DNA of 64,000 bases from Chitinophaga japonensis. Lineage in GTDB: Bacteria > Bacteroidota > Bacteroidia > Chitinophagales > Chitinophagaceae. The stretch is taken from assembly GCF_007830125.1 (NCBI RefSeq), contig NZ_VLLG01000003.1, forward strand, positions 486,247 to 550,246, read 5' to 3'. Each line of letters begins with the position of its first letter. Position 1 is the stretch's first letter. A program made the position numbers and the translations under genes. Below are positions 58,629-64,000 of the stretch, in pieces. Under the pieces are notes generated by a model. That model was given only the letters and a program-made list of their open reading frames with translations. It had not been told where the DNA came from and did no database searches.

Positions 58629-60836
58629 CTACCTGCCCTCCGGCAGCGCAAACGCTACATAACTATCCCCCGACCGGCTCCCGATCTTGCCGCCTCCGCA
58701 GGCGATCACTACGTACTGCCGGCCACGGACCATATAGGTAGCCGGGGTGGCATAGCCGGCGGCGGGCAGGGGCGCTTCCCATAGCACCTGCCCGGTGTGC
58801 TTGTCAAAAGCTCTTATTTTCCCGTCTTTGGTGGCGGCAATAAATACCAGCCCGCCTTTGGTCACCAGCGGCCCGCCATAGTTTTCCGTACCGGTAACGG
58901 GAATGCCTTTGGCCGACAGTTCAGGGTATTCTCCCAAAGGCACTTTCCATAAAAGCCGGCCGCTGTTCAGGTCTACGGCGTTCAGCGTGCCCCAGGGTGG
59001 TTTGATGCCGGGGTAGCCGTCTTTGTCCAGGAAGCGGTTGTAGCCCGTCATGGTATAGGGCACCTGGTCCAGTATGCCGGGTTGTATGCCGTCTGCGATG
59101 GCGGATGCCGGCTCTTTGGGAAGCAGCTTTGCAACCGGCTCTTTTTCTTCCACCTGCATCAGGAAGGCCAGCAGCGCCTGTTGCTCGTCCGCAGGCATTT
59201 GCGTAAAGGCCGGCATCATGTTCCTGCCATGCTCAATAATGTCCTGCACTTCTTCGGACTTGTATTTTTTGTGCATATCCACCAGGGAAGGGTAGGAGCT
59301 GCCGTTGCCCTTTAGCTCCGGCCCGTGGCAGGCCATGCAGTATTTGCCATACACGGTTTTACCCATGCCTTTGAGGCTGAGGTCCTGCCCGTTCTTTTTG
59401 GGCACATCTACCATGGTGAGTGACCAGGGCAGCTCGCTGCTGTTCACATACAGGATGCCGCTTTCCGGGTCTACCGCAGCGCCGCCCCATTCGCCGCCGC
59501 CGTCAAAGCCCGGGAAGATCCATACTCCTGCCTTGCTGGGCGGCGTGAACATGGCATTGTACTTTACCTGGCGGAACTTTTCCACCAGGGCCGCCTGCTT
59601 TTCCGGGGTAATGCCCCATACATCGGCGGAGTCAAAGTGTTGCCGGGCAAAAGGCTCCGGCAGCTCCGGGATGGGCTGGGTAGGCCAGGGGGCTTCCCCC
59701 GGCAGGTCGGAGGGCGGTACAGCCACTTCATGGATGGGAAAAACAGGCTGCCCGTTGCTGCGGTCAAAAACAAAAATGTAACCGTGTTTGGTGATCTGCG
59801 CTACGGCGTCGATGGTTTTGCCGTTGCGGTGAAGGGTCACCAGGTTGGGATTGGCCGCCAGGTCGCGGTCCCACAGGTCGTGGTGCACAAACTGGTAATG
59901 CCAGATATATTTGCCCGTGGCTGCATCCAGCGCGATCAGCGAGTTGCCGAACAGGTTCTGTCCCTTGCGGATACCCCCATAAAAATCACCGCCTATGGAG
60001 CCGGTAGGCACGTACAGGATACCCCGTTCTTCATCCAGCGACATACCGGCCCAGCTATTGGCGCCGCCAAATTTCTTCCAGGCATCCTTATCCTCCCAGG
60101 TATCATATCCTTTTTCTCCCGGGTGCGGGATGGTGTGGAATATCCATGCCCGCCTGCCGCTGCGCACATCAAAAGCGCGGATATGGCCCGGCGCGGCATC
60201 GGCGGTTTCGGCCACCCGCATGCCCATAATGAGCAGGTCCTTGTAAATGATGCCCGGCGTAGTGGCGGCAATGAACGTATTATAGCTGCCGGCCGGCCGG
60301 TCCAGGTCTTCGGAGAGGTCGATGTACCCGCCCTTGCCAAAAGTGCTGACAGGCCGGCCATCCTTTGCGTGGATGGCATACACCCTGGCGCCTGCGCCAT
60401 ATAGTATTCTTTGATCAGCGCCATCTTCGCTTTGCCAGTACATCACCCCACGGCTTACTTTAAAGAAAGCATAGGGATCATTTTCAGCGCTGCTATCTAC
60501 CGCGGCGGGATCAAACAACCACTTCAGGGCGCCGGTGGCGGCGTTGAGGGCAAAAAGCTTCAGCCGGGGCGTGGTGCCGTACAGCACACTGTCTATCATA
60601 ACCGGGTTGCACTGGTTCTGTGAATGATTGTCCGGGTCTTTATCCTGCGAGCTGTAAGTCCAGGCTACCTGCAGTTGCGACACATTACCGGCATTGATCT
60701 GGGTATGGGAAGAGTAGCGGCTGCCGTCCTTCGTGCCCGCATAGGAGGGCCAGCCGCTGTAACGAGACGGGGCGGCATGACGGCAGGCGGTGATGTGCAG
60801 CGATAACAGGCAAACAGCGGCGAACAGTTGTTTCAT
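58629..60836 (-). CDS. PQQ-dependent dehydrogenase with embedded cytochrome c domain
   Basis: 735 residues. A lipoprotein signal (HITAC, Cys about 18) is followed by the eight-bladed propeller of quinoprotein dehydrogenases: WPSYAGTKDGSRYSSHTQIN, LFALNAATGALKWLFDP, NSLIALDAATGKYIWHYQFVHHDLWDRDLAANP and NYGGPLVTKGGLVFIAATKDGKIRAFDKHTGQVLWEAPLP. A haem c motif CMACH at residues 500-504 with a later axial Met (NMMPAF) is inserted between propeller segments. Membrane-anchored alcohol, aldose or polyol oxidation in the periplasm is likely. No PQQ biosynthesis gene is in the window. Confidence 0.88.
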   Translation of the reverse strand: MKQLFAAVCLLSLHITACRHAAPSRYSGWPSYAGTKDGSRYSSHTQINAGNVSQLQVAWTYSSQDKDPDNHSQNQCNPVMIDSVLYGTTPRLKLFALNAATGALKWLFDPAAVDSSAENDPYAFFKVSRGVMYWQSEDGADQRILYGAGARVYAIHAKDGRPVSTFGKGGYIDLSEDLDRPAGSYNTFIAATTPGIIYKDLLIMGMRVAETADAAPGHIRAFDVRSGRRAWIFHTIPHPGEKGYDTWEDKDAWKKFGGANSWAGMSLDEERGILYVPTGSIGGDFYGGIRKGQNLFGNSLIALDAATGKYIWHYQFVHHDLWDRDLAANPNLVTLHRNGKTIDAVAQITKHGYIFVFDRSNGQPVFPIHEVAVPPSDLPGEAPWPTQPIPELPEPFARQHFDSADVWGITPEKQAALVEKFRQVKYNAMFTPPSKAGVWIFPGFDGGGEWGGAAVDPESGILYVNSSELPWSLTMVDVPKKNGQDLSLKGMGKTVYGKYCMACHGPELKGNGSSYPSLVDMHKKYKSEEVQDIIEHGRNMMPAFTQMPADEQQALLAFLMQVEEKEPVAKLLPKEPASAIADGIQPGILDQVPYTMTGYNRFLDKDGYPGIKPPWGTLNAVDLNSGRLLWKVPLGEYPELSAKGIPVTGTENYGGPLVTKGGLVFIAATKDGKIRAFDKHTGQVLWEAPLPAAGYATPATYMVRGRQYVVIACGGGKIGSRSGDSYVAFALPEGR

Positions 60837-60891
60837 ACGTGGTACAGCTTTAACGAAATAAATTTAATCATATATGCCATAGGTTTATATG

Positions 60892-60922
60892 GAAAAAGTC
60901 CCGCGCTTATCGCCGGGACTTT
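60892..60922 (-). terminator. Hairpin with T-run upstream of the PQQ dehydrogenase gene
   Basis: Arms AAAGTCCCG (60895-60903) and CGGGACTTT (60914-60922). On the minus strand the stem is followed by five T, which is terminator-like. As no minus-strand gene is visible upstream, it may act as an attenuator in the leader of the dehydrogenase gene. The rest of the 274-bp gap shows no gene. Confidence 0.5.
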
Positions 60923-61110
60923 CCTTTGGGGTTACGGGGCAAATTTAAGTATGAGTATTCCTGTCTGGTTGAACCGCTTATGAACAGGGTAAAATTAGCC
61001 GCTGCCGGCGCGCCGGTCAATTGACGGATAATCGCATTTGTTGTATATTTTATAGATAAATGGAAATGCGTGGATAAAACCCGAATTTTGCACTGGCTTA
61101 AACTGAACAG

Positions 61111-61959
61111 ATGAAACTTTTTTTCAGGGACCCTGCCACGGGCGGGGAACTGTTGCTGATAGAACAGGAAACAGATTTTGACCGGCGTTTTTTTACCCGC
61201 GACCAGCAGCGCCCCTACCTTACTATTGCCTGGAACACCGGTCCTGCGCAAAAGGTGATCATCGATGAAGTAACGTACGAGTTCCCGGCAGGCACCATCC
61301 TGCCGCTGCTGATCAACCAGTCCTTCCGCTTTGAGAATGCCGCCGCCATCACGGCCTGGCAGTTCAACCGTGATTTTTACTGCATCATCGACAATGACAA
61401 GGAAGTGAGCTGCATCGGCTTTATCTTCTCATCCGGCGTGATGTTCATTGACCTGGATGAAAAGGAGCGGCAAAAGCTGCAGGCGCTCCTGGAAGTATTC
61501 AGGGACGAGCTGGAAGATGATGATGACATACAGGCTTCCATGCTGCGCGCCCTGCTGGTAAGGCTGATCATCAAGATCACGCGGCTGGGCAAAAAGCAGC
61601 ACCTGCACGAGCAAAGCCTCAATGGCAGCAAGCTGGATATTATCCGGCACTTTAACCTGTTGGTGGAAGATCATTATAAAAAGCACCACCAGGTACAGTT
61701 CTACGCCAACCAGTTGAACAAATCCCCCAAAACATTATCCAACCTGTTTGCCCTGTACAACCACCAGTCTCCCCTGCAGGTAATACAGGACCGGCTGATA
61801 CTGGAAGCCAAGCGCCTCTTTCACTACACAGACAAATCGGCCAAGGAAATAGCGCAGGAGCTGGGCTTTGAGGATGCCGCCCATTTCAGCCGTTTCTTTA
61901 AGAACCAGGCAGGCGTCAGCCCCTCCGAGTTCAAAAAATCACTGCAAACAAGGGCTTAG
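61111..61959 (+). CDS. AraC-family transcriptional regulator
   Basis: 282 residues. The N-terminal half (1-130) is a cupin-like sensory domain without recognisable ligand residues. The C-terminal half carries two helix-turn-helix motifs: FYANQLNKSPKTLSNLFALY and the strongly conserved SAKEIAQELGFEDAAHFSRFFKNQAGVSPSEFKKS. It probably controls the two plus-strand genes that follow, by position. Confidence 0.92.
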   Translation: MKLFFRDPATGGELLLIEQETDFDRRFFTRDQQRPYLTIAWNTGPAQKVIIDEVTYEFPAGTILPLLINQSFRFENAAAITAWQFNRDFYCIIDNDKEVSCIGFIFSSGVMFIDLDEKERQKLQALLEVFRDELEDDDDIQASMLRALLVRLIIKITRLGKKQHLHEQSLNGSKLDIIRHFNLLVEDHYKKHHQVQFYANQLNKSPKTLSNLFALYNHQSPLQVIQDRLILEAKRLFHYTDKSAKEIAQELGFEDAAHFSRFFKNQAGVSPSEFKKSLQTRA

Positions 61960-62067
61960 GGAAAAAACGACAACTCTTCGGGAAGAGTATCCATTTTATA
62001 AGGGTGCGGATCGTTGCAATTTTACATCGTCAATAACGACAACGAAAAAAATTAAAACGATAGCAAA

Positions 62068-62616
62068 ATGAAAACATTCAACGTTCCCACCAGAGAAACC
62101 GTATCTCCCGCCAACCAGGCCCTGTTTGACAAACTGAACAAAGCCCTGGGCAAAGTGCCCAACCTGTACGCCACCATGGCCCTTTCTGAAAACGCCCTGG
62201 GCACCTACCTCACCCTGCAGGGCAGCAAAAGCTCCCTGAAGGCAAAAGAAAAAGAAGTGATCAACCTCGTAGTAAGCCAGGTGAATGAATGTGCCTACTG
62301 TTTGAGCGCACACACCGCCATTGCCAAGCTGAACGGCTTTACCGACGAGCAGATACTGGAGATCCGTAGCGGCGCCGCTGCCTTTGACAGCAAGCTGAAT
62401 GCCCTGGCCGCCCTCACAAAGAGCTTCGTAGAGCACAAAGGCAAGCCTGATGCCGCCCTGGTAGACGATTTCTTTGCTGCCGGCTACAACAACGAAAACC
62501 TGGTAGACGCCATCGTGGTGATCGGCGACAAGATCATCACCAACTACCTGCACGGTGTAACCCAGGTACCGGTAGACTTCCCGCAGGCGCCCGCGCTGGA
62601 AACCGCCAACGCTTAA
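62068..62616 (+). CDS. Carboxymuconolactone decarboxylase family (AhpD-like) protein
   Basis: 182 residues. The CXXC-plus-His active site of AhpD-type alkylhydroperoxidases is present: Cys75 and Cys78 in NECAYCLSAHTAIAKLNG with His82. The preceding LKAKEKEVINLVVSQVN and the final helices fit the family. It is a peroxidase-like disulphide enzyme that may reduce peroxides using thioredoxin or lipoyl partners. It lies about 109 bp after the AraC regulator. Confidence 0.88.
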   Translation: MKTFNVPTRETVSPANQALFDKLNKALGKVPNLYATMALSENALGTYLTLQGSKSSLKAKEKEVINLVVSQVNECAYCLSAHTAIAKLNGFTDEQILEIRSGAAAFDSKLNALAALTKSFVEHKGKPDAALVDDFFAAGYNNENLVDAIVVIGDKIITNYLHGVTQVPVDFPQAPALETANA

Positions 62617-62634
62617 CGAGTCAATATATATCAG

Positions 62635-62665
62635 GGAGGGGCGTTTTGTGATACGGCGCCTCTCC
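62635..62665 (+). terminator. Weak hairpin after the AhpD-like gene
   Basis: GGAGGGGCG-type left arm (62635-62643) pairs with CGCCTCTCC (62657-62665), with one G-T pair. No T-run follows, so termination is doubtful. Confidence 0.35.
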
Positions 62666-62790
62666 TTACCCCCTCCCCCGATAAATTATACAATGGAAAC
62701 CAGCATATCGACATTGATCTGTATGGTATTATACAACACCTTTACACTTGTATCCTGAACAACAACCATCACTATTAAAATATTGAAACC

Positions 62791-63789
62791 ATGAGCACCA
62801 CCATCACTTTACCGGCAACCGCCCCTTATTACGCAGAAGACCCGCACCTGGACAGCGGCACCAAAGCCTTCCTGAAAGTATTGAACGCCGGTGGTACGCC
62901 CGTTGAAAGCCTGTCAAAAGAAGATGCCCGCAATGTGCTGGTCAATGCACAGGCGTCCGTAGACGTAGACCTGTCCGGCATCGAGGAATCTGAAAAAACG
63001 ATTACCAGCGACGGGTATACCGTTAAGCTCAACATCGTGAAGCCCAGGGGCGCTACCGGCACGCTGCCTGTTTTTATATTCATCCATGGCGGCGGCTGGA
63101 TACTGGGCGACTATCCCACCCACAAGCGCATGGTGCGCGACCTGGTAGTGCTGTCCGGCGCAGCAGGCGTATTCGTAAACTATACCCCTTCCCCGGAAGC
63201 ACAGTATCCCCAGGCCATTAACGAGATCTATGCCGCTACCAAATGGGTGGCCGCCAACGGCAATGAAATTGGCGTGGATGGCACAAGGCTGGCCATTGTA
63301 GGTAACAGCGTAGGCGGCAACATGAGCACCGTTACCGCCCTGATGGCGAAAGAGAAAGGCGGCCCGGATATCAAGCTCCAGGTGTTGATGTGGCCTGTAA
63401 CAGATTATTATAGCCCGGATTCCGTGTCCTACCAACTGTATGGCGAAGACCGCTTCCTCACCACTTCCCTGATGAAATGGATGTTTGACCAGTATACCAC
63501 CGATCCTGCCGAACGTAAGGAAGTATACCACTCCCCGCTGCAGGCATCTGTAGAACAACTGAAAGGACTGCCCCCGGCCCTGATACAGGTGGCGGAAAAC
63601 GATATCCTGCGCGATGAGGGAGAAGCCTATGGCCGCAAGCTGGACGAAGCCGGCGTGAAAGTGACCACCGTGCGTTACAACGGCATGATACACGATTTCG
63701 GCCTGCTGAACGCCCTGGCAGAGCTGCCTGCTGTCCGCTCCCTGTTTGAGCATGCCGCCGCGGAGCTGAAGAAATACCTGCAGGCGTAA
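62791..63789 (+). CDS. Alpha/beta hydrolase of the HSL (hormone-sensitive lipase-like) family
   Basis: 332 residues. The oxyanion motif HGGGW lies at residues 99-103 and the nucleophile Ser173 in GNSVGGN. The acid and base are in AENDILRDEGE and MIHDFGLL. This is the HSL/bacterial family IV esterase pattern. It probably hydrolyses short-chain esters, possibly acetylated sugars or lipids. No signal peptide is visible, so it is cytoplasmic. It follows the AhpD-like gene after 174 bp. Confidence 0.9.
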   Translation: MSTTITLPATAPYYAEDPHLDSGTKAFLKVLNAGGTPVESLSKEDARNVLVNAQASVDVDLSGIEESEKTITSDGYTVKLNIVKPRGATGTLPVFIFIHGGGWILGDYPTHKRMVRDLVVLSGAAGVFVNYTPSPEAQYPQAINEIYAATKWVAANGNEIGVDGTRLAIVGNSVGGNMSTVTALMAKEKGGPDIKLQVLMWPVTDYYSPDSVSYQLYGEDRFLTTSLMKWMFDQYTTDPAERKEVYHSPLQASVEQLKGLPPALIQVAENDILRDEGEAYGRKLDEAGVKVTTVRYNGMIHDFGLLNALAELPAVRSLFEHAAAELKKYLQA

Positions 63790-63824
63790 CCGGGTTGCCT
63801 TTGGTGAAACGTAGAACGACAGCC

Positions 63825-64000
63825 ATGCATAATGATACATTAGATATAAAGACCATTGACACTTTGCGGGATATTCCCGGCCTGATGGCCGTGAACGATC
63901 GCGCTCCCAACCGCCGGGAGTGCTACAAGGTGTTAATGGTCACCAAAGGCATCGGCGTATTCACCCTGGGGCTGAACACCTATTATATAGCAGCACCCAC
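63825..64000 (+). CDS. Probable AraC-family regulator, N-terminal part only
   Basis: 58 codons before the window ends. ALMAVNDRAP-like text, GECYKVLMVTKGIGVFTL and LNTYYIAAP look like the cupin sensory domain that precedes the DNA-binding domain in Bacteroidota AraC proteins. The DNA-binding half is beyond the edge, so the call rests on a short stretch. Confidence 0.5.
   Translation, partial: MHNDTLDIKTIDTLRDIPGLMAVNDRAPNRRECYKVLMVTKGIGVFTLGLNTYYIAAP

Noticed and set aside
60907..61251. 114-codon minus-strand frame upstream of the PQQ gene
   Set aside because: It overlaps the start of the well-supported AraC gene and its own promoter region, with no domain or codon pattern of a real gene.

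Overview
The window reads as chromosome of a Bacteroidota bacterium, most likely a Chitinophagaceae relative. The reasons are: promoters of the form TTTG-N18/19-TAnnTTTG; almost no Shine-Dalgarno sequences except a strong one before rpsU; FecR/DUF4974 and FecA-type TonB receptor genes; a DUF4254-GT9 pair; many OmpA-, DUF4397- and beta-helix-type lipoproteins; and the gene order rpsU-xer-hpf-tRNA-tuf. Assignment to family level is inference from style and synteny, since no database search was possible.

1-4.6 kb: an OmpA-type lipoprotein, a nitronate monooxygenase-like flavoprotein and riboflavin synthase on the minus strand, then rpsU, a Xer-type recombinase and hpf on the plus strand. 4.6-7.9 kb: two tandem promoters, tRNA-Thr(TGT), tRNA-Tyr(GTA), tRNA-Gly(TCC), tRNA-Thr(GGT), a degenerate fifth tRNA-like sequence, tuf, tRNA-Trp(CCA), secE and nusG. 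7.9-14 kb: the normally contiguous nusG-rplK junction is split by about 6 kb holding a giant Rhs/YD-repeat protein with a unique 130-residue tail, an unknown 376-residue partner and a convergent DUF1579 gene. 14-25 kb: a fresh promoter, then rplK-rplA-rplJ-rplL-rpoB-rpoC and a strong terminator.

25-31 kb: a DUF4397-like lipoprotein, an OmpH/Skp-like lipoprotein, an APC amino acid permease, an ECF sigma factor (minus strand), DUF4254 and a GT9 glycosyltransferase, and tRNA-Gln. 31-39 kb: FecR anti-sigma factor, FecA-type TonB receptor with STN domain, and three surface lipoproteins, one a shortened copy of another. This looks like a cell-surface signalling and uptake locus whose sigma factor is probably the ECF gene at 28.5 kb. 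39-40.5 kb: an S41 (CTP-like) protease lipoprotein.

40.7-52.7 kb: a Wzx/Wzy-type exopolysaccharide cluster (SLBB exporter, Wzz-like protein, flippase, pyruvyl transferase, three glycosyltransferases, polymerase, secreted beta-helix protein). It lacks a priming transferase and a tyrosine kinase inside the window. 52.8-64 kb: an SRPBCC protein, a bilobed aspartic-protease-like protein, a minus-strand acetate kinase-phosphoketolase-XRE regulator run, a PQQ dehydrogenase with an embedded cytochrome c domain, and a plus-strand AraC regulator, carboxymuconolactone-decarboxylase-like protein, HSL-type esterase and the start of a second probable AraC gene.

The points I consider most worth follow-up are the Rhs island inside the translation/transcription operon, the rpsU Shine-Dalgarno element, the aberrant tRNA-Thr-like sequence, a 61-bp element present upstream of both fecR and an exopolysaccharide glycosyltransferase gene, and a set of intercistronic inverted repeats built from iterated short words. 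No CRISPR array, insertion sequence, rRNA gene or phage was seen.
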